19,790 nucleotides of DNA from Helicobacteraceae bacterium (GCA_029258405.1 JARHYY010000027.1:1-19790), one strand, 5' to 3'; shown: positions 1 to 7,315, numbered from the stretch's first letter. Made by a program: numbers and translations. The notes: generated by a model from the sequence alone, not told the origin.

Positions 1-110
1 ATGGGTAAAATAACATCTCTATATTTACCTTTTACATAAATATCGCGTAATAAATCATCAGCAACGCTCCAAATAAAATTTATAATAGATTGAAAATGTG
101 TGGTATCCAT
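1..110 (-). CDS. hsdM: Type I restriction-modification DNA methyltransferase subunit HsdM, N-terminal fragment cut by the window edge
   Basis: Read on the minus strand from ATG at 110-108, the frame stays open to the window edge and gives 36 complete codons. It begins MDTTHFQSII and continues with FIWSVADDLLRD and then GKYRDVILP. The motif FIW-(S/G)-x-ADDxLRD followed by (R/K)GKYxDVILP is the hallmark of the N-terminal helical domain of type I methyltransferases, which modify adenine in a bipartite site together with the specificity subunit HsdS. A Shine-Dalgarno sequence, TGGAG (120-116), lies 5 bases before the ATG. The gene is divergent from ftsW. The SAM-binding and NPPF/Y catalytic motifs lie outside the window, so I cannot say whether the gene is intact or whether hsdS and hsdR follow. 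The family call is strong for such a short piece because the motif is distinctive. Confidence 0.85.
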   Translation of the reverse strand, partial: MDTTHFQSIINFIWSVADDLLRDIYVKGKYRDVILP

Positions 111-346
111 GAAAACTCCATATACAACAAAAGAGTAATTTTATAATATTTTTTGTGTGTTTGGTGTTAAAACTATAATAAAGATACTTTATTTTGATAT
201 GGGATTATAAGGTTGTTTAATCAAGTAAATGTTTTAGATGATACAATTCATGCTTTAGTATATTTGAATCATAATTAAACATTCTAAAACTATCTACAAG
301 TTTTTTATAGTTAAAATACATTCTTAAAAACTAAACAAGAGGTGCA
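111..346. other. AT-rich divergent intergenic region between hsdM and ftsW
   Basis: No open reading frame of useful length is seen in these 236 bases. On the plus strand there are two perfect TATAAT hexamers (142-147 and 174-179) and a TAAAAT (312-317) nearer to ftsW, any of which could be a -10 element. No clear -35 is seen, which is usual for the Helicobacter housekeeping sigma factor. The SD sequence of hsdM (116-120, minus) and that of ftsW (AAGAGG, 337-342, plus) lie at the two ends. No terminator or RNA gene was recognised. Confidence 0.4.
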
Positions 347-1525
347 TTGCTTTTAGGTATATCAATGATAGACAAAACACTTTTTATCTTTACATCAATC
401 GCCATTATTATAGGTATTTTAGCATCATACTCTCTTTCTATGTATACTGTGCTTTTTTATGACTATAATCAATTTCATTTTTTTATAAGACAGCTTATTT
501 CAGGAACTATTGGGATTATTTTAATGTGGCTTATATCAAAAGGCGATCCAAATAAAATAGTAAAAAATATAGGTTTTTTACTATTTTATTTTTTTATGTT
601 TTTGATGCTCATCATGCATTTTTTGCCTGAAAATTTGGCAACAAGTGCTGGGGGGGCAAAAAGATGGATTCGTTTTCCTTTGTTTTCTATTTCTCCTGTA
701 GAATTTTTTAAGATTGGCTTTCTCTTTTTTCTTGCATGGAGCTTTTCTCGCAAATATGATACAGTAAAAGATATTAAAGAAGAAATTAAAATATTTCTCC
801 CATATGGAATATTGCTTATATTGCTTGGGTTTTTAATTGCTATTTTGCAAAATGATCTTGGGCAGATATTATTATTAGCCATTGCATTTATTGTTATGCT
901 TCTTTGTGCTGGAGGTAGCCTTAAGCTCTTTTTTGGGCTTTTATTAGGGGCAATTATTTCTGCAATAATTCTTATCGTAAGTAGCGACCATAGAATATTG
1001 CGTATTAAACAATGGTGGGCATTGGCTCAAAGCTTCATGCTTTCTTTACTTCCAGAATCTATGGCAGCCCCATTGCGCATAGAAAACCTACCTGAACCAT
1101 ATCAAATTCATAATTCTTTAAATGCTATCCAAAATGGAGGTATTTTTGGCGAAGGCATAGGCAATGGGCTTATTAAGCTTGGGTTTTTAAGCGAAGTGCA
1201 TACTGATATTGTCCTTGCGGGCATTGCTGAAGAATTTGGTTTGCTAGGTGTTATTGTCTGCTCTTTTATTTTTTTAGTTATTATTTTTAGAATTTTCAAA
1301 ATCGCTAATCGCAATAAAACACAGGTGGGTTATTTATTTTGCGTTGGTGTTGGGATTATTATTGGTTTTTCATTTCTCATCAATGCATATGGCATCTCGG
1401 GATTAACCCCCATAAAAGGTATCGCTGTACCTTTTTATAGCTATGGCGGGAGCTCTCTTATAGCTAATGCTATCGCTATAGGAATGGTGCTTTGCTTAAG
1501 CAAGCAAACATATGAATCTTCTTAA
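347..1525 (+). CDS. ftsW: Septal peptidoglycan glycosyltransferase FtsW (SEDS family)
   Basis: This polytopic inner-membrane protein of 392 residues has about ten hydrophobic segments. SEDS proteins polymerise lipid II into glycan strands; FtsW does so at the septum with PBP3/FtsI. Visible family motifs are GAKRWI (103-108), SPVEFFK (116-122), QNDLGQ (168-173), EVHTDIVLA (283-291, with Asp287 in the position of the catalytic Asp) and PIKGIAVPFYSYGGSSLI (355-372). The KG-(I/L)-xxPFxSYGGSS form and GAKRWI favour FtsW over RodA, but RodA is the alternative. The chosen start is TTG at 347, with AAGAGG 4 bases before it. An ATG at 365 (Met7) with a weaker upstream TAGG is also possible. A run of seven G (650-656) lies inside the gene. 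The stop codon overlaps that of the convergent ATPase gene. Confidence 0.8.
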   Translation: MLLGISMIDKTLFIFTSIAIIIGILASYSLSMYTVLFYDYNQFHFFIRQLISGTIGIILMWLISKGDPNKIVKNIGFLLFYFFMFLMLIMHFLPENLATSAGGAKRWIRFPLFSISPVEFFKIGFLFFLAWSFSRKYDTVKDIKEEIKIFLPYGILLILLGFLIAILQNDLGQILLLAIAFIVMLLCAGGSLKLFFGLLLGAIISAIILIVSSDHRILRIKQWWALAQSFMLSLLPESMAAPLRIENLPEPYQIHNSLNAIQNGGIFGEGIGNGLIKLGFLSEVHTDIVLAGIAEEFGLLGVIVCSFIFLVIIFRIFKIANRNKTQVGYLFCVGVGIIIGFSFLINAYGISGLTPIKGIAVPFYSYGGSSLIANAIAIGMVLCLSKQTYESS

Positions 1526-3174
1526 TTGCTCACTTTAAGTAAGCCATATATTTTTTGAATTTCTTTCCAAAGTGCTTCTTTGTCTTGGAGCTGCAATTGT
1601 AATATATCATTTTTTAAATCTTCTAAATTCTTCTTGAGCATTTTAGAGAAATCAGCAACGGCTTCTTGAATGTGCTGGGCATTATCTGAATCTTTCTCAT
1701 TGTTTTTTAACATCTTTAAAACACTATTTTTATTTACATTATTATATCTACCACATCGTTTCTGTAATGCTTTTTTATTGTATAATTGCAATGAAGAAGC
1801 ATTTTGGTCTTTATCTACATAAATAGCTATAAAATCATTCACCCTACTAACATCATGAACAAGATACCCCCCATCTTGAGAAATATTAGTAAAGTTTTTA
1901 AAAATCTCTAAAATTTCTTGATATTCTACAAGAGTTTTTATAAGCTCTTCTTGAGAAAAAAATATAGGTTCAGCCACTCCAAAGCGTGAATGATAGGCTA
2001 AGCTCTTATAATAAAAGGGTTCAAGGGTTGAACATGCAGAAATATTATCATTTTTAAAACTAATTTGATGAGCAATATTAACCATCATCTCTTCAACTTG
2101 TTGTACACCCAAAGCATTTTCAAGCAAAATTCTATCTTGCACAGATAAGATATATTCAAAAGAATTTTCTCTACACAAAGAAACTTCGGGCAGACTTCCA
2201 GAGATAAGAACCTTATGTGCCTCATCAATAAATATGGAAACAGGTTGTATTTCTTTAAAAAAGATTGTACGACGAGAAAGGAACTTGAATATCCTTTGGT
2301 TTAATAATTGTGCAATGTGCTCACCTAAAGTATCCACATATATAACAATAATTTTTTTCTTTTGTACCAAGTCATCAATATCAAAAACTTCTCCATTCAC
2401 AATATCACATTCAACACCATCTTGTATAGTATTGAGCAAAGAAGAAATTACTCCATGATTACCATATTCAGCACCAGAATCTTCTTCTTTCAGCTTTGAA
2501 TATCGTGTGAGAAAAGCATTGAAGCGTTCAGATTTTTCTATATAAAAAAGCAACTTTTCCTTATCTTGCTGTCGTAAATCAAGCACATCTAAGCTTAATA
2601 TGAGATAATCCTGAATTAACTTAAAAGTATCCATAAGCGATTGCATAGCTGTAACATCAAGCATTGACGCAAGAGAGCGAAATGTAGGATACAAAGGCTC
2701 ATCAATAACCGGTTCAATCTCTACGCAATAAGAATGAATCGATTTTAACACAAAATGTACCTCATACAAAAAACATTGTACCTCATATAGAGTCTTCAAG
2801 AGGTTACAAGAAGCAATCTCCCAATATCCATAACGAGTATCTCTAAATAAAGAGTGATACCAAAGTTCTATATCTTTAGATGCTATTTCTAATAAAATAT
2901 TTATTCTATGTCCCCAAATAGGACCGATTTCAACAACATCATGCAAACGGTCTACATCTTTTGCTAGCTTTTTAATATGAGAATGCAAATTGCCTTTAAA
3001 ATCAAAAGCAATGATAGTATGCCCAGCTTTTAAGCGTTCCTGAATATTTGGTAAAATATAGCCTGTTGTTTTGCCAGAACCTGTCTGCCCAAAACAAATA
3101 GAATTTCTAAAATCACAAGGGACTATAATGCCTTCATTTCCCTTATAGTTCCCTCCTAAAAAACCAATCGACAT
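1522..3174 (-). CDS. Orphan VirD4/TraG-like P-loop ATPase (function unknown)
   Basis: This is a 550-residue P-loop ATPase. The Walker A is GQTGSGKTT at residues 29-37, followed by a strand reading TIIAFDFKGN (53-62). The Walker B is SIFIDEAH at 313-320, and a conserved-type Gln lies in ILSVQDRI (342-349). This layout resembles the TraG/TraD/VirD4 coupling proteins and the related HerA/DUF87 group. Unlike classical VirD4 there is no N-terminal membrane anchor: the P-loop comes only 28 residues after the start, and I see no membrane segment anywhere. Residues 100-270 form a largely helical insertion, and the last 65 residues are charged and likely coiled coil. No relaxase, VirB genes or other conjugation genes are in the window. 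It is last in a run with the sixA-like gene 10 bases upstream and probably shares its transcript. The SD is weak. The family is fairly sure; the function is not known to me. Confidence 0.65.
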   Translation of the reverse strand: MSIGFLGGNYKGNEGIIVPCDFRNSICFGQTGSGKTTGYILPNIQERLKAGHTIIAFDFKGNLHSHIKKLAKDVDRLHDVVEIGPIWGHRINILLEIASKDIELWYHSLFRDTRYGYWEIASCNLLKTLYEVQCFLYEVHFVLKSIHSYCVEIEPVIDEPLYPTFRSLASMLDVTAMQSLMDTFKLIQDYLILSLDVLDLRQQDKEKLLFYIEKSERFNAFLTRYSKLKEEDSGAEYGNHGVISSLLNTIQDGVECDIVNGEVFDIDDLVQKKKIIVIYVDTLGEHIAQLLNQRIFKFLSRRTIFFKEIQPVSIFIDEAHKVLISGSLPEVSLCRENSFEYILSVQDRILLENALGVQQVEEMMVNIAHQISFKNDNISACSTLEPFYYKSLAYHSRFGVAEPIFFSQEELIKTLVEYQEILEIFKNFTNISQDGGYLVHDVSRVNDFIAIYVDKDQNASSLQLYNKKALQKRCGRYNNVNKNSVLKMLKNNEKDSDNAQHIQEAVADFSKMLKKNLEDLKNDILQLQLQDKEALWKEIQKIYGLLKVSN

Positions 3175-3184
3175 ACAATCTTGC

Positions 3185-3661
3185 CTACCTCATAACCTCT
3201 AAATACCATTCATCATGAATCTTGTCTAGTATCATATAGCCCCCTTTTTTCCAACGAATCTTGCAAGCTCCACATAAATGCTCCACTACTCCTGAAAGAT
3301 CATTTTCATGTCCTACAATTGCAATAAACATATTGCCTTCTTGTTGCGATTCAGCAATTAAATCAAGATAACCTTTAGTTCCCATTTCTGGATTAATAGA
3401 AGCGGTTTTTATAAAAGAAACATCAGGCAAGCTCTTGAGAATTTTCTTAGCAGTATTGTATGATCTCACTGCTTCAGAAGCATATAAAACATTAAGTTTT
3501 TCTTTTTTTTGTGATATAGCTTTTGCTAATTTCTTGCCTAATTTTTTCGCTATTTTTTCACCTTTAGGTATCAAAGGGCGTTCCAAGTCACTGCCCTCCC
3601 AAATCGTTCGCTCATAGGCATGAGCATGACGAATTAGTATCAAACGAAAAATGACACTCAT
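3185..3661 (-). CDS. sixA: SixA-type phosphohistidine phosphatase (histidine phosphatase superfamily)
   Basis: The product is 158 residues, the usual size for SixA. It carries the N-terminal catalytic motif LIRHAHA (9-15), where His12 would be the phosphate-accepting residue, the Arg of SEAVRSYNTA (62-71), and the second catalytic His in IVGHEND (115-121, His118). SixA of E. coli removes phosphate from histidine on phosphotransfer domains or PTS proteins. The target here is unknown, and other small-molecule or protein phosphatase roles are possible. ATG at 3661 is 3 bases beyond the mtnN stop, with AAGGA inside the end of mtnN serving as the SD, so it is probably translated from the mtnN/fabD message. 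A run of eight A in the coding strand (3510-3503) encodes part of a Lys-rich stretch. Confidence 0.8.
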   Translation of the reverse strand: MSVIFRLILIRHAHAYERTIWEGSDLERPLIPKGEKIAKKLGKKLAKAISQKKEKLNVLYASEAVRSYNTAKKILKSLPDVSFIKTASINPEMGTKGYLDLIAESQQEGNMFIAIVGHENDLSGVVEHLCGACKIRWKKGGYMILDKIHDEWYLEVMR

Positions 3662-3664
3662 ATT

Positions 3665-4363
3665 CTAATCCTTTATTATTTCATCAAGCATTAAAAATAA
3701 TAATTCTGCACTTTTTGATGCTGATTGCTTCAAGAATTCATCAAAATCAAAACCAGCATCCATATCAGCAGCATCACTGATAGCACGCAACACACAAAAA
3801 GGCTTGCAAAAAGCTCTGCATACAGCAGCAACACTTGCCCCCTCCATCTCTAAAGCAATTGCTTGAAATTCTTGCTCTATCCATTGCTTTTTTTCTAAAG
3901 AGGCTACAAATTGATCTCCTGTAGCAACAACACCAACTTTATAGCACATACCTTTCTGTTCTGCTACTTTTTGTGCTATCTGGTTAAGCTCCAAATCAGT
4001 ATGGTAAAATATTTCACCTTCTGGTATAAAGCCATAAGGATGAGAAAAAGCTGTAATATCAACATCATGTTGGCAAAGTTTATCAGCTATAACAATATCA
4101 CCAATGTTTAAATCAGATGAAATTGCTCCTGCAACACCACTAAAAATGAGCATATCACATTTAAAATGCAAAAACATTACACAGGCACTTAAAGCAGCAT
4201 TAACCTTTCCTATTTTGCTATAAGCTATAATCAAACATGTATTTTTATAATTGACTTCATAATAGGAATTGCCAGCTATTTGATGCGTATCAATAAGATG
4301 AGCTTTATGCAACATAGGTTCAATTTCTTCTTTCATTGCCCCTAGAATAGCAATTTTTTGCAT
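3665..4363 (-). CDS. mtnN: 5'-methylthioadenosine/S-adenosylhomocysteine nucleosidase (MTAN, also aminodeoxyfutalosine nucleosidase)
   Basis: The 232-residue cytoplasmic enzyme cleaves adenine from methylthioadenosine, S-adenosylhomocysteine and 5'-deoxyadenosine. In Helicobacter and Campylobacter the same enzyme is known to act on 6-amino-6-deoxyfutalosine in the futalosine route to menaquinone. The sequence begins MQKIAILGAMKEEI with the catalytic base Glu12, has FSGVAGA (74-80), LEMEGASVA (171-179, Met173 and Glu174 bind the ribose) and the purine-binding Asp197 in AISDAAD. These positions fit the E. coli enzyme numbering. Its ATG overlaps the fabD stop in a TAATG junction, and AAGGA in the end of fabD is the SD, so translation is probably coupled to fabD. 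Confidence 0.95.
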   Translation of the reverse strand: MQKIAILGAMKEEIEPMLHKAHLIDTHQIAGNSYYEVNYKNTCLIIAYSKIGKVNAALSACVMFLHFKCDMLIFSGVAGAISSDLNIGDIVIADKLCQHDVDITAFSHPYGFIPEGEIFYHTDLELNQIAQKVAEQKGMCYKVGVVATGDQFVASLEKKQWIEQEFQAIALEMEGASVAAVCRAFCKPFCVLRAISDAADMDAGFDFDEFLKQSASKSAELLFLMLDEIIKD

Positions 4364-5286
4364 TATATTCCTTTAAATTTATGTAAAGTTTCTTGAAGGG
4401 TTTCAGTATCACTTATGTTCAAAGTAGGCTTAGATGTAAGACGAGCATTCAAGCCTTTTAATACTGTTCCATGCCCACATTCAACAAAAAAATCTACTTC
4501 TCCTTCATGTGCTTTTATGCATTGCTTATACTTCACAGGAGCAACAAGCTGTTGCGACAATAATGCTATTGCTCTTTGTTTGTCTTTGTATTGCTCGGTT
4601 GTAACATTAGATACAATAGGATACACAAAACAATCATGTAAAGATTCTTGCAATAATTCTTCAAATTGTACAACAATATCATTAAGCAATGGACAATGAC
4701 TCACCACAGACATATCAAGCAATAAGGCTCTTTTTGCTTTCATTTCTTTAAGTTTTGGTACAATTTCTTGTAAATCATTCTTTTTGCCTGCCAACACAAT
4801 TTGAACATCGCTATTATAATTGGCTATCCAAATATCTTTTTTTTGCTGTGCAACAAATTGCTCTACAGTGCTATCATCAAGCCCCATAACAACCATCATG
4901 CCCACATCTATATCTTTACTGCAAGCTTGCATAAGTTTTCCTCTTTTATGCACAAGGCTTAAAGCCTCCGCTAGGCTCAAAGCACCGCTTATGCATACAG
5001 CACTTAATTCCCCCAATGAATGCCCTAAAACAAAAGATGGTTCAATAGCACTTTCTTTTAAAAAAATCTTAAATGCTACAACACTCACCAAAAGAATAGC
5101 TGGCTGCGTCCATGCACTCTGTCGTATAATATCATTTTCTTCAAACAAGAGTGCTTTCATGTCATGCTTCAAGACATCGCTAGCCTCCTCAAACATTTCT
5201 TGAGCATACGAAAACTCTCGATACAATGCTTGCCCCATTCCAATAGCTTGGCTCCCCTGTCCCGGACAAACAACAGCATATTTCAT
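4363..5286 (-). CDS. fabD: Malonyl-CoA:ACP transacylase FabD
   Basis: The 307-residue enzyme moves malonyl from CoA to acyl carrier protein for type II fatty acid synthesis. All family landmarks are present: GQGSQ (9-13), the nucleophile elbow GHSLGE (88-93, Ser90), the substrate-binding Arg115 in KRGKLMQ, and the catalytic His197 in VVSHCPL. Length and start match the family. ATG at 5286 has GGGAG upstream, overlapping the 12-base gap after slyD. It is followed directly by mtnN (1-base overlap), sixA-like and the ATPase gene, so these four probably form the distal part of one operon. Confidence 0.97.
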   Translation of the reverse strand: MKYAVVCPGQGSQAIGMGQALYREFSYAQEMFEEASDVLKHDMKALLFEENDIIRQSAWTQPAILLVSVVAFKIFLKESAIEPSFVLGHSLGELSAVCISGALSLAEALSLVHKRGKLMQACSKDIDVGMMVVMGLDDSTVEQFVAQQKKDIWIANYNSDVQIVLAGKKNDLQEIVPKLKEMKAKRALLLDMSVVSHCPLLNDIVVQFEELLQESLHDCFVYPIVSNVTTEQYKDKQRAIALLSQQLVAPVKYKQCIKAHEGEVDFFVECGHGTVLKGLNARLTSKPTLNISDTETLQETLHKFKGI

Positions 5287-5298
5287 TAATAGCTCCCA

Positions 5299-5814
5299 TT
5301 AATGATGATGGTGGCCGCCACCACAACAACCGCCGCCACCGCCGCCACCACAACAACCGCCGCCCATATTAAGCCCATGGGCAAGCTCCATTTCTGTGGC
5401 ATCACGAACCCCAACAACATATACATTAAATAAGAGTTCTTTTCCAGCTAAAGGATGATTGTAATCAATAATCACACTATTTTCATTAAAATCTTTCACA
5501 ATAGCCTGTATATGTCGTCCATCTTCAGATTGTCCAAATAAAGTCATGCCTTGTTTAAGTTCAATACCTTCAAATTGTGTAATAGGCAATTCTTCGATAG
5601 CATCATTTAAATATTCACCATATGCTTTTAATGGGGGGATAATGACATCTTTTTTATCGCCCTCTTTTGAATCCATAAGTGCTTCTTCAAGCCCAGCAAT
5701 TACTTCTCCATTACCCATGATAAACTCTAAAGGTCGTTTATCCATATTGCTATCTAATATCTCATCAGAACCATTTTCACGTACTTCATAAAAAATAGTC
5801 ATTATTTTTTTCAT
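5299..5814 (-). CDS. slyD: FKBP-type peptidyl-prolyl isomerase and metallochaperone SlyD
   Basis: The 171-residue cytoplasmic protein has a split FKBP domain (about 1-65 and 125-140) enclosing the chaperone insert-in-flap domain (about 70-125, with NENSVIIDYNHPLAGKEL). FKBP features include RPLEFIMGNGEVI and GLEEAL. The last 23 residues are Gly, Cys and His only: GGGCC, seven Gly, CCGGG and HHHH, a tail expected to bind nickel. In Helicobacter SlyD is linked to hydrogenase and urease nickel supply; here this is inferred from the tail. The start at 5814 has AGAAGGA 6 bases before it, so the second Met (residue 5) is not used. It lies 19 bases after cpoB and 12 before fabD. The tail is built from a DNA repeat, listed separately. 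Confidence 0.95.
   Translation of the reverse strand: MKKIMTIFYEVRENGSDEILDSNMDKRPLEFIMGNGEVIAGLEEALMDSKEGDKKDVIIPPLKAYGEYLNDAIEELPITQFEGIELKQGMTLFGQSEDGRHIQAIVKDFNENSVIIDYNHPLAGKELLFNVYVVGVRDATEMELAHGLNMGGGCCGGGGGGGCCGGGHHHH
5314..5364. repeat. 27-bp period direct repeat encoding the SlyD Gly/Cys tail
   Basis: A 24-bp block is present twice without mismatch, at 5314-5337 and 5341-5364, separated by 3 bases (ACC). On the coding strand each copy specifies GGGCCGGG. The period of 27 keeps the frame, so gain or loss of a unit would change the number of Cys pairs without disrupting the protein. The stretch is very GC-rich compared with its surroundings. Confidence 0.95.
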
Positions 5815-5833
5815 TATTTATCCTTCTAATTAT

Positions 5834-6724
5834 TTATTTTAATTTCACTAAAGCTTCTTTAGCTTCTTTAGCTTCTTTAGCTTCTGGATACGAATCAACA
5901 AGAGTTCGTAAAAAATTTTTAGCATTATCTGTATCATCTAATTGCTGAAAAGAAAATGCTGTATGCAATAAAAGATTAGGTATGTAGCTTGCCTTATCAT
6001 ATCGCGTAGCACTGTCTTTGTAAAGCATAATAGCATCATTGTAGCGTTTTTGCCGATACGCTATCTCACCCAAATAGTAAATACTTGTAGCTGGTTTATA
6101 ATTATTCTGAACAGCCTGCTCAAAATATTGTTTTGCTTTATCAAGCTCTCCTTTCTTAAAAAAAGATAAACCTCCATTATGTGCATCAGCACCCGAAAGA
6201 GATTTTATGCTTTTGTCCTCCTCTTTTGTCTGCTTATTTTCGAATTTCATGCCTATCTCCTCTTGCTCTTGCTTTAAAGCATCAAGGCGTTCTGACAAAA
6301 TACCAATATCATTTTTATAACTTTGATTGAGAGTTTCAATAAGCTTACCTAAAGATTCTAATCCTTGCTTGAGGTTCTCAAGATTTTCATCATAAGTTCT
6401 AAAATTGGTAATGAGTGTTTTATTCAGATCTTTGAAATTTTGCTCCATATATTCTTGTGTTACAAAAGGAGATTGTTGATTTTTGATATAAATATCTTGT
6501 ATCTTTTTATTTTGAGCATCAAAGAGACTCTGCATACCGTCTTGAGTCTCTTTAACCTTCTTAAGCGTTACAGAAAGCTCGAACACTTGTTTTTGAACAT
6601 TCTTGAGAGTATCATCTTGGCTATTTTTAGGAGGAGCGAACACAGAAGGCTCTGCATGTATAAAAGCAAATGCAAAAGCCACTATATACAAAGCTATTCT
6701 TGCTCTCACTAATAACAACCTCAT
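5834..6724 (-). CDS. cpoB: Periplasmic Tol-Pal associated protein CpoB (YbgF)
   Basis: The 296-residue protein has a signal peptide (about 1-24, ending FAFIHA before E25), a coiled-coil region (about 36-170, rich in K, Q, E, L heptads) and a C-terminal tetratricopeptide region (about 180-290, with AKQYFEQAVQ, YLGEIAYRQKRYNDAIMLYKDSATRY and FLRTLVDSYPEA-type helices). CpoB links Tol-Pal driven outer-membrane constriction with peptidoglycan synthesis by PBP1B in E. coli; only the domain layout is shown here. It follows pal by 15 bases, the standard order. The SD before ATG 6724 is weak (ACAGG very close). A GTG five codons further in could be the real start without harming the signal peptide. 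The C-terminus contains a short KEA repeat from a 9-bp DNA repeat. Confidence 0.9.
   Translation of the reverse strand: MRLLLVRARIALYIVAFAFAFIHAEPSVFAPPKNSQDDTLKNVQKQVFELSVTLKKVKETQDGMQSLFDAQNKKIQDIYIKNQQSPFVTQEYMEQNFKDLNKTLITNFRTYDENLENLKQGLESLGKLIETLNQSYKNDIGILSERLDALKQEQEEIGMKFENKQTKEEDKSIKSLSGADAHNGGLSFFKKGELDKAKQYFEQAVQNNYKPATSIYYLGEIAYRQKRYNDAIMLYKDSATRYDKASYIPNLLLHTAFSFQQLDDTDNAKNFLRTLVDSYPEAKEAKEAKEALVKLK
5852..5886. repeat. 9-bp tandem repeat in the 3' end of cpoB
   Basis: The unit AGCTTCTTT occurs three times in a row (5852-5878), followed by a partial fourth copy (AGCTTCT, 5879-5885). On the coding strand it yields repeated Lys-Glu-Ala near the C-terminus (EAKEAKEAKEA). Because the unit is 9 bases, slippage would add or remove KEA triplets without a frameshift. 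Confidence 0.95.
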
Positions 6725-6739
6725 CGCCTGTTCTAAAAC

Positions 6740-7267
6740 CTACTCTTTAGGGAGCAATTTAAATTCTACTCGTCTATTATTAGCCCAGCAATCTTGTGTT
6801 TTCTCTGTGCATACGGGATTAGTTTCACCATAGCTATGCACTTGCATCTGCTGAATACCTTTGTTTTTTAATGCATCTCTTACAGCAACAGCTCTTTTAG
6901 TGCCTAATGCAAAATTGTAAGAACCACTACCCCACTCATCAGTGTTACCCTCTAGTCTTAACTCAAGGTCAGAAGCTTCATTGCTCACAATATCACTATT
7001 CGCATTAATTACATCAATCATATCTGAACGAATATCAAATTTATCATAATCAAAATAGACGGTTCGCAATTTACCTTCAAGATATGATATTCTCTCTTCC
7101 AAACTTCCAAATTGACTATCTCCTGTTTGTTGTTCTGTAGATACATCTACACCTGTTTGTTCTTGTTGTCCTGTTTCTTCTGTATTAGCACCAGCTCCAG
7201 TATTTACTTGACAACCTGTAGCCAATAGAGTTAGAGCTAACGAACCAAATAAAAGGTATTTTTTCAT
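6740..7267 (-). CDS. pal: Peptidoglycan-associated outer-membrane lipoprotein Pal
   Basis: The 175-residue lipoprotein has a lipoprotein signal with lipobox LATGC, lipidated Cys19, and then a Gly/Gln/Glu/Thr-rich linker (20-60). An OmpA-type peptidoglycan-binding domain follows (about 65-175), with VYFDYDKFDIR, LRLEGNTDEWGS, YNFALGTKRA and NNRRVEF, which carry the Asp and Arg used to bind diaminopimelate. Pal anchors the outer membrane to peptidoglycan and is released from it by TolB. The SD AGGGGGA (7281-7275) lies 7 bases before the ATG. Pal has its own upstream gap of 106 bases with a TATAAT promoter candidate, and begins the run pal-cpoB-slyD-fabD-mtnN. Confidence 0.97.
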   Translation of the reverse strand: MKKYLLFGSLALTLLATGCQVNTGAGANTEETGQQEQTGVDVSTEQQTGDSQFGSLEERISYLEGKLRTVYFDYDKFDIRSDMIDVINANSDIVSNEASDLELRLEGNTDEWGSGSYNFALGTKRAVAVRDALKNKGIQQMQVHSYGETNPVCTEKTQDCWANNRRVEFKLLPKE

Positions 7268-7309
7268 TGAGAGATCCCCCTGATATATGTTTTGTAAAAT
7301 AACAAAACT

Positions 7310-7315
7310 ATTATA
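7310..7315 (-). promoter_or_regulatory. pal: Candidate -10 element of the pal operon
   Basis: A perfect TATAAT on the minus strand lies within the 106-base tolB-pal gap and would place the transcript start roughly 35 bases before the pal ATG. The flanks are AT-rich with no clear -35, as is common for Helicobacter. Upstream on the same strand is a short AAGTT/AACTT hairpin (7363-7349), too weak to be called a terminator, so read-through from tolB into pal is possible. Confidence 0.45.

Noticed and set aside
1835..1843. TCATTCACC resembling a Helicobacter DnaA box
   Set aside because: A single copy inside the coding sequence of the ATPase gene, with no cluster or AT-rich unwinding region beside it; expected by chance.
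3503..3510. Homopolymer A/T runs of eight in sixA (3503-3510), atpF (15514-15521), parB (16473-16480) and birA (18380-18387) as phase-variation switches
   Set aside because: Such runs encode Lys-rich stretches and are common in AT-rich genomes; they lie in housekeeping genes where switching off is unlikely to be tolerated.
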